DNA from: Cellulosimicrobium arenosum
GTDB taxonomy: Bacteria; Actinomycetota; Actinomycetes; Actinomycetales; Cellulomonadaceae
Assembly: GCF_014837295.1 (NCBI RefSeq)
Contig: NZ_JACYHB010000011.1
Location: 1 to 64,000, forward strand
Length of the DNA stretch: 64,000 nucleotides
Reading direction: 5' to 3'
In this document: positions 46,222 through 58,286 of the stretch, piece after piece
Layout: every line of letters starts with the position of its first letter
Position numbering within the stretch: the first letter of the stretch is position 1
Translations under genes and position numbers: made by a program
The notes under the pieces: generated by a model
Seen by the model: the letters and a program-made list of their open reading frames with translations, nothing else
What the model was told of the DNA's origin: nothing
Database searches by the model: none

Positions 46222-47517
46222 ATGTACTTCTCGCACCTCTCCCTGATCGACTTCCGCTCCTACGAGACGGTCGATGTCGAGCTCGTGCCCGGCGTGAACG
46301 CGCTCATCGGTCCCAACGGGCAGGGCAAGACCAACCTCGTCGAGGCGCTCGGGTACGTCGCGACCCTCGGCAGCCACCGCGTCGCCGGGGACGCCCCGCT
46401 GGTCCGGGCGGGGGCAGCACGCGCCGTCGTCCGCACGCGTGTCGTCCGAGGCGACCGGGCGAGCACGATCGAGCTCGAGATCACGACCGGGAAGGCCAAC
46501 CGCGCGCGCATCAACAGGTCGCCCGCGTCCAGGCCGCGGGATGTCCTCGGTATCGCGCGCACCGTGCTGTTCGCGCCGGAGGACCTCGCCCTGGTGAAGG
46601 GGGACCCCGACGGCCGGCGGAGGTTCCTGGACCAGCTCGCGGTGCTGCTCGTCCCGCGCGTGGCGGGCCTCGTGACGGACTACGACCGGGTGCTGCGTCA
46701 GCGCGGGGCCCTGCTCAAGTCGGCGAGCGTCGTCCGGGGCCGCGGGCGCGGGAAGCGTCGCGCCCGGCCGGCACCACCGGTGAGCTCTCCCCCGGCCGGC
46801 GACCCTCATGATTCTGCCGGACCAGCCGGATCCGGTGCCGTGGACGACCCGGAGTCGGCGGCACTCGCGACCCTCGACGTGTGGGACTCGCGCCTTGCAG
46901 AGCTCGGTGGCCAGCTGACCGCGCTGCGTCGTCAGCTCGTCGCCGCGCTGGGGCCCTACGTCGCCCAGGCGTACGAGGACGTCAGCTCCGGGCAGGGAGA
47001 GGCCCGGATCACCTACCGGTCGTCGGTCGACGACGCCGTCGACACCACGGACACGGACGTGCCGACCGCGGACGTGCTCGAGCAGCGGATGCTCGACGCC
47101 CTCGGCGCGGTCCGCGACAAGGAGCTCGACCGTGGCGTCAACCTCGTCGGACCGCACCGCGACGACCTCGACCTGCAGCTCGGCGGTCTCCCGGCCAAGG
47201 GCTACGCGAGCCACGGGGAGTCCTGGTCCTTCGCGCTCGCACTGCGCCTCGCGTCGTACCGCCTCCTGAAGGAGGGCGCACCGCAGGGCCACGACTCGCT
47301 TCTCTGGGCCGACGACTGGGGCAGCGACAGCGAGCCGATCCTCGTCCTGGACGACGTCTTCGCGGAGCTCGACGTCCGCCGTCGGGATCGCCTCGCCGAG
47401 CTCGTCGCGGGCGCGGGACAGGTCATCATCACCGCAGCGGTGCCCGACGACGTCCCCGCCCTCCTCGCCGGAGCGCGGTTCGCGGTCGAGAACGGGACGG
47501 TCGCTCGTGTCGACTGA
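46222..47517 (+). CDS. recF: DNA replication and repair protein RecF
   Basis: SMC-like ATPase that helps load RecA at single-strand gaps. 431 residues: Walker [15 protein letters not shown] (about 31-44), the ABC-like signature [14 protein letters not shown] and Walker [14 protein letters not shown] near the C-terminus. A Pro/Gly/Arg-rich insertion of about 45 residues (around 173-215) interrupts the coiled-coil arm. No ribosome-binding site is evident; translation may depend on gnd 30 bp upstream. Overlaps dciA by 11 bp. Confidence 0.96.
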   Translation: MYFSHLSLIDFRSYETVDVELVPGVNALIGPNGQGKTNLVEALGYVATLGSHRVAGDAPLVRAGAARAVVRTRVVRGDRASTIELEITTGKANRARINRSPASRPRDVLGIARTVLFAPEDLALVKGDPDGRRRFLDQLAVLLVPRVAGLVTDYDRVLRQRGALLKSASVVRGRGRGKRRARPAPPVSSPPAGDPHDSAGPAGSGAVDDPESAALATLDVWDSRLAELGGQLTALRRQLVAALGPYVAQAYEDVSSGQGEARITYRSSVDDAVDTTDTDVPTADVLEQRMLDALGAVRDKELDRGVNLVGPHRDDLDLQLGGLPAKGYASHGESWSFALALRLASYRLLKEGAPQGHDSLLWADDWGSDSEPILVLDDVFAELDVRRRDRLAELVAGAGQVIITAAVPDDVPALLAGARFAVENGTVARVD

Positions 47518-48100
47518 CGGACCGGACCCGACCCCGGGAGACGACACCGACGACGCGGACGCACCGCCCCGTGCCACGGGCGTACCGGTCGGGCACGTCG
47601 TCGACCTCACCCCCCCGGCCGAGGTCGCCCGGCAGGCGCTGAACCGTGCCAAGGCGGCCGCACGGGCGAAAGGGCTGCGGCCGGGGCAGGAACCGCGCCG
47701 TCGCATCCTCGCGGACCCGCCGTCGTCGGGCGCCCGTCCTGGGGCCCGCGACCCGCAACGCGTCGCGGACACCCTGGCGCGGCTGCTGCACGAGCGGGAC
47801 TGGGTCGCGGACGTGTCCGTGGGGGGCGTGATCGGCCGTTGGCGAGAGGTCGTGGGGGACCAGATGGCGGAGCACTGCCAGCCGGAGACGTTCGAGGACA
47901 AGGTCCTCGTGGTCCGCGCGGACTCGACGGCGTGGGCCACGCAGGTGCGTCTCCTCGTTCCGCAGCTGCTGCAGCGGCTCGCCGACGAGGTCGGCGAGGG
48001 CGTCGTGGAGACCGTGACCGTGCTCGGGCCGGCGGGACCGAGCTTCCGCCGGGGACCACGCTCGGTGCGCGGTCCCGGCCCGCGCGACACGTGGGGGTGA
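47507..48100 (+). CDS. dciA: DciA-type helicase-loading protein (DUF721)
   Basis: DUF721 proteins recruit and load the DnaB helicase in bacteria that lack DnaC/DnaI. 197 residues: an Asp/Pro-rich N-terminus, a basic segment ([14 protein letters not shown]), then the DUF721 domain (about 85-175; [46 protein letters not shown]). Mycobacterial Rv0004 is the equivalent. GTG at 47507 lies inside the end of recF. Together with DnaA, DnaB and the beta clamp this puts most initiation proteins in one window. Confidence 0.92.
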   Translation: MSTDGPDPTPGDDTDDADAPPRATGVPVGHVVDLTPPAEVARQALNRAKAAARAKGLRPGQEPRRRILADPPSSGARPGARDPQRVADTLARLLHERDWVADVSVGGVIGRWREVVGDQMAEHCQPETFEDKVLVVRADSTAWATQVRLLVPQLLQRLADEVGEGVVETVTVLGPAGPSFRRGPRSVRGPGPRDTWG

Positions 48101-48105
48101 CCCGG

Positions 48106-48140
48106 AAGGGCCCGCTGCGGGTCGATCGCAGCGGGCCCTT
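48106..48140. terminator. Bidirectional terminator after dciA
   Basis: Perfect 13-bp stem AAGGGCCCGCTGC / GCAGCGGGCCCTT with a 9-nt loop, between convergent genes. Confidence 0.9.
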
Positions 48141-48173
48141 CTCGTCGGTCACCCGGTGATCACCGGCCCGATG

Positions 48174-49742
48174 TCACGCCTGCACGCGGCGGCGCAGCCA
48201 GAACACGAGGACACCGCCGCCGACCAGGAGGAGGGCGAGGCCGGCCGCGCCCGCGACCGTCGCGCCGGTCGACGCGAGCGCCGGCCCGGTGGTCTCGGCG
48301 TCGACCTCGGTGGAGCCGCCCGGCGCTCCGTCGGTCGTGGTGTCGTCGTCGCTCACGAGCTCCGCCTCGGTGACCGGCGGGTTGGCGCAGGTGCTCGTCG
48401 CCTCCGGGTACTCCACGATCGTGGAGTACGACGGGTTGACCTCGAACAGCACGGTCGCACCCGTCCGGGTCCACGCGTAGTTGCCGTCGGTCTCGACGTA
48501 GCTGCCGTCGTCCGTCTGCATCCAGCCCGGCCACTGCCGGGGCTCGACGTCGGAGGCGCCGGGCCACAGGATCGAGCCGGTCAGCGGCTGGTCGGTGACG
48601 ACGTAGTCGTCCTCGCCCTCCGGGGCCACGAACGTGATCGTCAGCGGCGTCTCGTCCGCCGTGGTGTAGCCCTCGGGGAGGCTGACGCCGTAGCCGAGGT
48701 AGGGGACGTCGCTCTCGCAGACGGCCTGGATCTCGCCCGGGACGAGATCGCAGTCCGCGACCTCGAGCGCCACGTCCGCGAGGGCGAGCGTGGCGCTCGT
48801 GCCGTCGTCGGACGAGGTGTACCCGCCGAGGTCGCTCCCGAAGGTGTACCCCTCGAGCGGCGTGGCGGTGACGATCCCGCCCTGCGCCGCGTAGGCGATG
48901 CCGTCGGTCGTCGGCAGGGTCATGGCGACGTCGTCGGACTCGCACGTCTGGGAGACCGTCGGGGGTGCCGGGACGACCGACTCCTGGACCGGTGTCGTGT
49001 CGCACGCGCCCTGCGGGAGCAGCGCGCCGACGTCCTGGTGGTCGTCGCCGAGCAGGTAGCCCTCCGGGAAGATCCCGGTGTTCGTGGCCCTCTCGATGAC
49101 GGCCGGCAGCTGGTAGTCGTTCGTGGCCCTTCCGACCAGGTCCTGCTGGATCCCCCACTCGGTGCACAGCTCGGCCGTCGTGACGTCCGCGTCGATCGTG
49201 CGTGCGACAGCGCGCACCTCGTCGAGGTCCAGCGGTGCGACGAGCCACTTCTTCTGCTCGGGGTGCGGGGGCAGCGTGATCTGCTCGCTGGTGACGATCC
49301 CCTGGAGTCCCGAGTTCTCCCAGGACGCGGGCTGCGTGGAGTCGAGCTTGGGGTAGACGTAGACGCCCACCTGGACGCGGGCGTCGTCGGGAAGATCGGT
49401 GTCGCACGGCTGCGATGTCCCGGTCACGTGCGCGCCGTAGCCGCGGGAGCCGTCGGGGTCGTCCCACGCGACCACGTCGACGCTCCACTCGTGCGAGGTG
49501 GTGGGCGGCTCGAGCCGGTAGCTGGTCATGAGCTCCCGGTCGAACGTCTCGTCGACCGTCTCGCCGTCGATGGTCACCGAGATCTGGTTCTCACCGGGGG
49601 CGTAGGAGGTCAGGTCGACGTCGATCGAGTCGCAGTCGGCGGTGATCCGCGGAGTGTGGGCCGAGGCCGGTGCCGCCGTGGCGACGGCGATCCCGCCCAG
49701 TGCGAGTGCTGCGGTCACAGCGCTCGCGAGGAGTCTCTTCAC
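48174..49742 (-). CDS. Secreted surface protein with LAxTG sorting signal
   Basis: 522 residues. A signal peptide (RLLASAVTAALALGGIAVATAAPASA) is followed by an Ig-like beta domain (ISVTIDGETVDETFDRELMTSYRLEPPTTSHEWSVDVVAW), a middle region with several Cys residues, and two more beta-rich segments. The C-terminus is a class E sortase signal: LASTG, a hydrophobic stretch and RRRVQA. GTG at 49742 has AAGGA about 12 nt upstream. I do not recognise the domains by name. It is an accessory gene inserted between dciA and gyrB, which are adjacent in mycobacteria. The class E sortase at 60531 is a plausible anchoring enzyme. Confidence 0.78.
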   Translation of the reverse strand: MKRLLASAVTAALALGGIAVATAAPASAHTPRITADCDSIDVDLTSYAPGENQISVTIDGETVDETFDRELMTSYRLEPPTTSHEWSVDVVAWDDPDGSRGYGAHVTGTSQPCDTDLPDDARVQVGVYVYPKLDSTQPASWENSGLQGIVTSEQITLPPHPEQKKWLVAPLDLDEVRAVARTIDADVTTAELCTEWGIQQDLVGRATNDYQLPAVIERATNTGIFPEGYLLGDDHQDVGALLPQGACDTTPVQESVVPAPPTVSQTCESDDVAMTLPTTDGIAYAAQGGIVTATPLEGYTFGSDLGGYTSSDDGTSATLALADVALEVADCDLVPGEIQAVCESDVPYLGYGVSLPEGYTTADETPLTITFVAPEGEDDYVVTDQPLTGSILWPGASDVEPRQWPGWMQTDDGSYVETDGNYAWTRTGATVLFEVNPSYSTIVEYPEATSTCANPPVTEAELVSDDDTTTDGAPGGSTEVDAETTGPALASTGATVAGAAGLALLLVGGGVLVFWLRRRVQA

Positions 49743-49913
49743 GGTGTCGGGGGTCCTTCGCTGTCGGGGCGTCACACGACATGCGTGATCACCGGGCGAA
49801 TGGTATGAGTACATGACATCCAACCATTTGTCCGGAGTTCTGCGCATAACGGTCTGGTCACGGAGCGCGCCAGGGCGACTGCGGGGGTCGCTCCGCGCCC
49901 GTACACAGGGGCC

Positions 49914-49922
49914 TGTGGATAA
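49914..49922 (+). promoter_or_regulatory. Perfect DnaA box upstream of gyrB
   Basis: TGTGGATAA, a lone perfect box in the 511-bp gap 49743-50253. The gap also contains a possible -10 TAGACT (50025-50030) and a 10-bp hairpin, and no gene. Confidence 0.6.
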
Positions 49923-50092
49923 CTGAGGTGGAGAACGACGACCGGAGCGAGGGAGACTCACGCACCGTCGTCGTGGGATCCGCGTCATGGTGCCGCAGAT
50001 CCGCGGTTCTCGGCCCGTGGCGGGTAGACTGTGGAGGTCATTCCGGGTCTTGTCATCACGCGCCCGCACAGGACGTCCTCCTGGCTCGTCCC

Positions 50093-50121
50093 AGGTGTGC
50101 TGCTCATCGACCAGCACACCT
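50093..50121 (+). promoter_or_regulatory. Stem-loop in the gyrB leader
   Basis: Perfect 10-bp stem AGGTGTGCTG / CAGCACACCT with a 9-nt loop, about 130 nt upstream of the gyrB start. No U-run follows, so it is more likely a leader structure than a terminator. Confidence 0.4.
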
Positions 50122-50253
50122 CGGAACTCGCCTCGGGACGGTACGAGCGATCGTGGTGCAGGCCCGGAACCTGTGAGCCGTGAATGACCGTTGCCCGGGG
50201 ATATCCTGCGGAAACGTGCCTCACGTGCCAGACGACGAGGAGCAGTCCTGCCC

Positions 50254-52410
50254 GTGGCAGAGCACATCGACCCAGCCAGCCTGCAACCAGCCGTCGGGGC
50301 CGCCGACACCGGCGGCGCGAGCGGCGCCACCGGCCCAGCACCCTCGGCCACAGGCTACGACGCCGGGAACATCACCGTCCTGGAAGGCCTCGAGGCGGTT
50401 CGCAAGCGACCCGGTATGTACATCGGGTCCACCGGCGCCCGCGGCCTCCACCACCTCGTGACGGAGGTTGTGGACAACTCTGTGGACGAGGCGCTCGCGG
50501 GGCACGCCGACACGATCGACGTGACACTTCTCGCCGACGGAGGTGTACGCGTCGTGGACAACGGTCGTGGCATCCCCGTCGCGATGCACCCGACGGAGAA
50601 CCGTCCGACCGTCGAGGTCGTCATGACCATCCTGCACGCGGGCGGCAAGTTCGGCGGCGGCGGGTACGCCGTCTCCGGCGGACTGCACGGCGTGGGCATC
50701 TCCGTCGTCAACGCGCTCTCCCGCAAGGTCGAGACCGTGGTCAGGCGGGACGGGTACACGTGGTCGCAGACGTTCGCGAACGGTGGCGAGCCCGTGACCG
50801 AGCTGGTGCGGGGAGAGGCCACCTCGGCAACGGGGACGTCGCAGACCTTCTGGGCCGACCCGGAGATCTTCGAGACCACGGAGTTCGACTTCGAGACGCT
50901 CCGTGCGAGGTTCCAGCAGTACGCGTTCCTCAACAAGGGCCTACGGATCAACCTGACGGACGAGCGTCCGGAGCACCTCGACACGGGCGATGAGGTCACC
51001 GGTGAGGACGCGACGCCGACCGCGGACGCCGCAGTCACCGAGACCGCGCCCGACGGGGGCCCGGCGGATGCCCGTCCGGAGGGCTCCGCACGTCCTGCAC
51101 CGACCGCGCGCACCGTGTCGTACAAGTACGACGGCGGGCTCGTCGACTACGTCACGCACCTCAACTCGGCCAAGAAGGTCGAGCTCGTCCACGCCGAGGT
51201 GATCGACTTCGAGGCGGAGGACACCGAGCGCCGGATCGCGGTCGAGATCGCCCTGCAGTGGACGAACGCCTACTCCGAGTCGGTGCACACCTACGCGAAC
51301 ACGATCGCGACGACGGAGGGCGGCACGCACGAGGAGGGCTTCCGTGCGGCGATGACGTCCTTGGTCAACCGCTATGCGCGGGAGAAGACGATCCTCAAGG
51401 AGAAGGACGAGAACCTCACGGGCGACGACATCCGCGAGGGACTCACCGCCGTCGTCTCCGTCAAGCTGGGCGAGCCCCAGTTCGAGGGCCAGACCAAGAC
51501 GAAGCTCGGCAACACCGAGGCCAAGACCTTCGTCCAGCGCGTGGTCCACGAGCAGCTGACGGACTGGTTCGACTCGCACCCCACCGAGGCGCGCGACATC
51601 ATCCGCAAGGCGATCCAGGCCTCCCAGGCGCGGCTCGCGGCCCGCAAGGCCCGGGAGGCGACGCGCCGCAAGGGTCTCCTCGAGTCGGGCGGTATGCCCG
51701 GCAAGCTGCGCGACTGCCAGTCGAACCGCGCCGCGGACTGCGAGGTCTTCATCGTCGAGGGCGACTCCGCCGGCGGGTCGGCGGTCCGCGGGCGGAACCC
51801 GGAGACGCAGGCAATCCTGCCGATCCGAGGCAAGATCCTCAACGTCGAGCGCGCACGCCTCGACCGGGCCCTGTCGAACCAGGAGGTCCAGTCGATCATC
51901 ACCGCCTTCGGCACCGGGATCGGCGAGGACTTCGACCTGGGCAAGCTCAGGTACCACAAGATCGTCCTCATGGCGGACGCCGACGTCGACGGCCAGCACA
52001 TCGCGACGCTCCTGCTCACCCTGCTGTTCCGGTACATGCGCCCGCTCATCGAGAACGGTCACGTGTACCTCGCGCAGCCGCCGCTGTACCGGCTCAAGTG
52101 GTCCAACGCGCCGCACGACTACGTGTACTCCGACCGCGAGCGGGACGCGTTCCTCAAGGCGGGCCTCGCCGACGGCAAGCGGATCCCCAAGGACAACGGG
52201 ATCCAGCGCTACAAGGGTCTGGGCGAGATGGACTACTCGGAGCTGTGGGACACGACGATGGACCCGGAGCACCGCACGCTGCTGCAGGTCACCATGGACG
52301 ACGCCGCGGCCGCGGACGAGATCTTCTCCGTCCTCATGGGCGAGGACGTCGAGTCACGCCGAAGCTTCATCCAGCGCAACGCCAAGGACGTGCGCTTCCT
52401 TGACATCTAG
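50254..52410 (+). CDS. gyrB: DNA gyrase subunit B
   Basis: ATPase subunit of gyrase. 718 residues: GHKL ATPase domain ([42 protein letters not shown]), transducer domain with an actinobacterial-type disordered insertion of about 40 residues (around 250-290), Toprim domain ([27 protein letters not shown]) and the C-terminal tail. The GTG at 50254 has GAGGAG about 10 nt upstream. The quinolone-region sequence EGDSAGGSA is wild type. Followed by gyrA after 54 bp. Confidence 0.97.
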   Translation: MAEHIDPASLQPAVGAADTGGASGATGPAPSATGYDAGNITVLEGLEAVRKRPGMYIGSTGARGLHHLVTEVVDNSVDEALAGHADTIDVTLLADGGVRVVDNGRGIPVAMHPTENRPTVEVVMTILHAGGKFGGGGYAVSGGLHGVGISVVNALSRKVETVVRRDGYTWSQTFANGGEPVTELVRGEATSATGTSQTFWADPEIFETTEFDFETLRARFQQYAFLNKGLRINLTDERPEHLDTGDEVTGEDATPTADAAVTETAPDGGPADARPEGSARPAPTARTVSYKYDGGLVDYVTHLNSAKKVELVHAEVIDFEAEDTERRIAVEIALQWTNAYSESVHTYANTIATTEGGTHEEGFRAAMTSLVNRYAREKTILKEKDENLTGDDIREGLTAVVSVKLGEPQFEGQTKTKLGNTEAKTFVQRVVHEQLTDWFDSHPTEARDIIRKAIQASQARLAARKAREATRRKGLLESGGMPGKLRDCQSNRAADCEVFIVEGDSAGGSAVRGRNPETQAILPIRGKILNVERARLDRALSNQEVQSIITAFGTGIGEDFDLGKLRYHKIVLMADADVDGQHIATLLLTLLFRYMRPLIENGHVYLAQPPLYRLKWSNAPHDYVYSDRERDAFLKAGLADGKRIPKDNGIQRYKGLGEMDYSELWDTTMDPEHRTLLQVTMDDAAAADEIFSVLMGEDVESRRSFIQRNAKDVRFLDI

Positions 52411-52464
52411 CACCGACCGCACGCGGCGACAGCAGCACGTAGAGACGAACGAACGAGGTAGAGC

Positions 52465-55166
<2,702 letters not shown>

Positions 55167-55170
<4 letters not shown>

Positions 55171-56081
55171 GCAGCGAGAACAACGCACCTCCGGCGATCA
55201 CGCCGCGGTCGACAGCACCGCGCCCTGACGCGAGCTCCGGCCACGGGTACTCCGGGCGGACCGGCGCGCACGCGGACGACCGCGGCTCGAGCGTGGCCAC
55301 GGAGCGACCGGTCCCGCCTCCTCCCCCGCCGCCGGCCTCCGGCAACGGTTCGTCCACGGCACCGTCCGTCGGCACCGCGCCGCAGCCGCAGCACGACGAG
55401 GACGACGGCATGGAGCGCGCCGCCGGCGAGAGCCGGGTCTCGGTCGCGCGGACGGGTGCGGTCAAGGCCGCGGCCGCGGCGATCGCCGCGGCGAAGACCG
55501 CGGCGAAGAAGGTCGGTTCGGCGATGCCGGCCGCGCCGCCGGAGCACGCGGTCGACGACGACCCCACGGTGCGTCGCACGCCGGGCGCCACGTCCGCCGT
55601 CGGCGCGGGTGCGGCCTCGACCATGCACTACTCGGCTCCGGGGCTGTCCGGCACCGCGACGGGCGTCAGCGGCACCGCGCAGCCGGCCACCGAGACGACG
55701 GCGACGGCCCGGACCGACGGCCCTCGTCGGGTCCGCCTCGCCCTGTCGCGGATCGACCCCTGGTCCGCGATGAAGCTGGGGTTCCTGCTGGCCGTCGCGA
55801 TCGGCATCATGACGGTCGTCGCGACCGCGGTCGTCTGGTACGTCCTCGACGGCATGCACGTCTTCATCAAGATCGAGGACTTCGTGCAGCAGATCGTCGG
55901 GACCGAGACCGACGTCAACGTGCGCCAGTACGTCGCGTTCGGCCGGGTGATCTCGCTCGCGACCCTGGTCGGGGTCGTCAACGTGGTCATCATCACGGCG
56001 CTGTCCACGATCACCGCGTTCCTGTACAACATCGTGGCGTCGCTGGTCGGCGGGGTGCACCTCACGCTGACCGACGACTGA
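55167..56081 (+). CDS. DUF3566 membrane protein downstream of gyrA
   Basis: 304 residues: about 190 disordered Pro/Ala/Ser-rich residues, then the DUF3566 domain ([47 protein letters not shown]) with two membrane segments, the second at [35 protein letters not shown]. The family, which includes Rv0007, is nearly always next to gyrA in actinobacteria; function unknown. The ATG overlaps the gyrA stop (ATGA) and has GAGGAAACC upstream. Confidence 0.9.
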
Positions 56082-56120
56082 CCGCTCCAGGTCCGCACCT
56101 GGTCCGGCGCGTGCTCGGTT

Positions 56121-56150
56121 TGGGCAAGCCCGGCCCGGTGGGGTAACCTC
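56121..56150 (+). promoter_or_regulatory. Sigma-70-type promoter of the tRNA-Ile region
   Basis: TTGGGC (56121-56126), 18 bp, TAACCT (56145-56150). Transcription would begin near 56157, about 35 nt before the tRNA. Confidence 0.55.
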
Positions 56151-56191
56151 AAGCGCTGCCTGCGTGCGACACGGTCGCCAACGCACGGCTC

Positions 56192-56265
56192 GGGCCTATA
56201 GCTCAGACGGTTAGAGCGCTTCCCTGATAAGGAAGAGGTCAGAGGTTCAAGTCCTCTTAGGCCCA
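56192..56265 (+). tRNA. tRNA-Ile (GAT)
   Basis: Complete cloverleaf: acceptor arms GGGCCTA / TAGGCCC, anticodon stem CTTCC / GGAAG around CTGATAA with anticodon GAT at 56226-56228, T-arm loop GTTCAAGTC. Discriminator A at 56265. The CCA end is not encoded and must be added by the CCA transferase. Confidence 0.97.
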
Positions 56266-56292
56266 CTGCCGATCCCACTCGAGGGGGAACGT

Positions 56293-56412
56293 ATGAAGAA
56301 GCTGCTCGTCCTGCTGCTCGCCGCCGGCGCCGGTTACCTGGTGTGGCGCAAGTACCAGGAGGACAACGCGGAGCGTGACCTCTGGGCGGAAGTCACCGAC
56401 ACGTTCGAGTGA
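56293..56412 (+). CDS. DLW-39 family small membrane protein
   Basis: 39-residue protein: a hydrophobic N-terminal segment (KKLLVLLLAAGAGYLVW) followed by RKYQEDNAERDLWAEVTDTFE, carrying the DLW motif from which the family is named; the length is exactly 39. GAGGGGGAAC precedes the ATG. It sits between tRNA-Ile and tRNA-Ala, probably on the same transcript. Function unknown; its position beside gyrA and the two tRNAs is conserved in actinobacteria. Confidence 0.88.
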   Translation: MKKLLVLLLAAGAGYLVWRKYQEDNAERDLWAEVTDTFE

Positions 56413-56431
56413 CCGCGCCTGGCCGGCGCAC

Positions 56432-56507
56432 GGGGCCATGGCGCAATTGGTAGCGCACCTGCTTTGCAAGCAGGGGGTTGGGGGTTCGAGTCCCCCTGGC
56501 TCCACCA
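56432..56507 (+). tRNA. tRNA-Ala (TGC)
   Basis: Acceptor arms GGGGCCA / TGGCTCC (one G-U pair), anticodon stem CCTGC / GCAGG around TTTGCAA with anticodon TGC at 56465-56467, T-arm GTTCGAGTC. Discriminator A at 56504 and an encoded CCA at 56505-56507. Confidence 0.97.
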
Positions 56508-56521
56508 CAGCTCGAGGAACA

Positions 56522-56565
56522 GACCGAGGGCCCCGCACCGACTTCACGGTGCGGGGCCCTCGGTC
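56522..56565. terminator. Terminator after tRNA-Ala / before the Ala-rich protein gene end
   Basis: Perfect 19-bp stem GACCGAGGGCCCCGCACCG / CGGTGCGGGGCCCTCGGTC with a 6-nt loop, placed between convergent transcripts. Confidence 0.92.
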
Positions 56566-56586
56566 GTACCGGCCCGGTCGTGCGGG

Positions 56587-57597
56587 TCAGCCGGCGTCGT
56601 CCGCCTTCTTCGCGGCGTCGTCCGCCCTGTCCACGGCGGCGTCGATCTGCGTCTCGGCTGCATCAGCGGCCTTCTCCGCACCGTCGGCCGCGCTGTCCGC
56701 GGCGTCCCCCACCTTGCGGCGGGTGCGGCTCGTCGCCTTCTTCGCGGCGTCCTTCGCCTCGGACACACGGTCGCTGACGTCCTCGCGGACCTCGGTCGCA
56801 CGGTCCGCGAGCTTGTCCGACGCCTCCTTGCCCTTGGCGACCGCGCTGCCCGCCGCCTCGCCGAGGGACTCGGCGGCGTGACCCACCGCCTGGCGCGCGT
56901 CGTCCAGGCCGTTGCGCTGCTGCTCCTGCTCCCAGGGCTCGGCCCACGGGTCGGACTGCGGCTGCGCACGCTGGTAGAGGACGTACCCGACGCCCGCGGC
57001 CGTGACGCCCGCGGCGACCCACAGGAACGCCTTCCCCTTCGAGCCGTCCTTCGAGGCCTTCTGGGCCTGCTTGCCGGCCTTCTTGGACGCCTTCCCGGCG
57101 TGCTTGCCGGCGTCCTTCGCGGCGTCCTTCGCCTGCTTGGCGAGCTTCTTGGCCTGCTTGCGCGAGACCGCGCCCGCCGCCGCCGTCGCGTCGGCCGCGC
57201 TCTCCGCGGCCCGCTCGGCAGCGGCAGCAGCTGCCTCGGCCGCCGCGTTGAAGCTGGCGACGAGCTTCGGCAGGAGGTCGTCGACGAGCTTGTCGTGGGC
57301 GGTGTCGATCGCCGGGCCGGCCTTGTCGGCGGCCTTCTCGACGCGCGGCGCCGCCGCCTGGACGCTGTCCTGCCACGCCTTCTCGAGGCGCGGCTGGAGC
57401 CATTCCACCAGGGCCTCGACCTTGGGGACGCTCCACTCCTTCGCCTGGGTCGCGGCACCCTTCGCCTGGCCGGCGAGCTGGCCGGCCGTGTTCTGGGCCG
57501 AGGCGGCGGCGGTCGCCGCCTGGTCCTTCAGCTTGTCGGTGTCCACCGACCCGAGAGAATCCTTGATCGTGCTGCTCGCTGAGCGAGAACGGGTCAT
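56587..57597 (-). CDS. Ala/Lys-rich single-pass membrane protein, positional equivalent of CwsA
   Basis: 336 residues dominated by Ala, Lys, Asp and Glu in long predicted helices. An N-terminal helical part (1-195; KVEALVEWLQPRLEKAWQDSVQAAAPRVEKAADKAG), a Lys/Ala-rich stretch (KQAKKLAKQAKDAAKDAGK), one membrane segment (about 198-220, AFLWVAAGVTAAGVGYVLYQRA), then a cytoplasmic or external helical tail rich in ADDAA-type repeats. No family assigned. In M. tuberculosis the minus-strand gene at this place is cwsA, also a single-pass protein with a preceding helix, so a cell-wall or division role is a reasonable but unproven guess. GGGGAG precedes the ATG at 57597. Confidence 0.75.
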   Translation of the reverse strand: MTRSRSASSTIKDSLGSVDTDKLKDQAATAAASAQNTAGQLAGQAKGAATQAKEWSVPKVEALVEWLQPRLEKAWQDSVQAAAPRVEKAADKAGPAIDTAHDKLVDDLLPKLVASFNAAAEAAAAAAERAAESAADATAAAGAVSRKQAKKLAKQAKDAAKDAGKHAGKASKKAGKQAQKASKDGSKGKAFLWVAAGVTAAGVGYVLYQRAQPQSDPWAEPWEQEQQRNGLDDARQAVGHAAESLGEAAGSAVAKGKEASDKLADRATEVREDVSDRVSEAKDAAKKATSRTRRKVGDAADSAADGAEKAADAAETQIDAAVDRADDAAKKADDAG

Positions 57598-57744
57598 GCG
57601 CGCTCCCCGGTGTCGTCGTCCGGCACGGACGTTGCGGAATCTGTCGTTTCCCCGACACTCTGCCACTACAGCCCGCCGCCCGCGAGGTTTCAGACGTCCG
57701 CCACGCCGCTGAGAGCGCCGGGGACTCGTGCGAGGATGGTCCTC

Positions 57745-58284
57745 ATGTTCGCAACCCTTCACACGTCCGCCGGTGACATTCGTGTCGAGCTCCTGCCGAA
57801 CCACGCCCCGAAGACGGTGGCGAACTTCGCCGGTCTCGCCTCGGGCTCCAAGGCCTGGACGGACCCCCGCACGGGCGCCGAGCACTCCGAGCCGTTCTTC
57901 GACGGCCTGATCTTCCACCGCGTGATCAAGGACTTCATGATCCAGGGCGGATGCCCCCTCGGTACCGGCACCGGCGGTCCCGGGTACACGTTCGACGACG
58001 AGATCCACCCCGAACTGCAGTTCGACCAGCCCTACCTGCTGGCCATGGCGAACGCCGGCCTGCGCCGCAACCCCGTGACGGGCGCGTCCGAGGGGACGAA
58101 CGGGTCGCAGTTCTTCATCTCGACCATCCCCACCCCGTGGTTGAACGGCAAGCACACGATCTTCGGTCGTGTCGCCGACGACGAGTCGCGCGCGGTCGTG
58201 GACGTGATCAACGAGACGCCGACCCGCCCGGGCGACCGTCCCGTCGAGGACGTCGTCATCAGCTCGGTGACCGTCGAGGACTGA
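57745..58284 (+). CDS. ppiA: Peptidyl-prolyl cis-trans isomerase, cyclophilin type
   Basis: Cytoplasmic cyclophilin catalysing prolyl isomerisation. 179 residues with the active-site FDGLIFHRVIKDFMIQGGCPLGTGTGGPGY and GTNGSQFFIST segments complete. Start at the ATG 57745 (MFATLHTSAG), which has GAGGAT 9 nt upstream, rather than the in-frame ATG at 57736. Corresponds to Rv0009. Confidence 0.95.
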   Translation: MFATLHTSAGDIRVELLPNHAPKTVANFAGLASGSKAWTDPRTGAEHSEPFFDGLIFHRVIKDFMIQGGCPLGTGTGGPGYTFDDEIHPELQFDQPYLLAMANAGLRRNPVTGASEGTNGSQFFISTIPTPWLNGKHTIFGRVADDESRAVVDVINETPTRPGDRPVEDVVISSVTVED

Positions 58285-58286
58285 CC

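Noticed and set aside
50470-50490. Two DnaA-box-like sequences (TGTGGACAA, TGTGGACGA) inside gyrB
   Set aside because: They encode the invariant GyrB motif [10 protein letters not shown], so codon constraint explains them.
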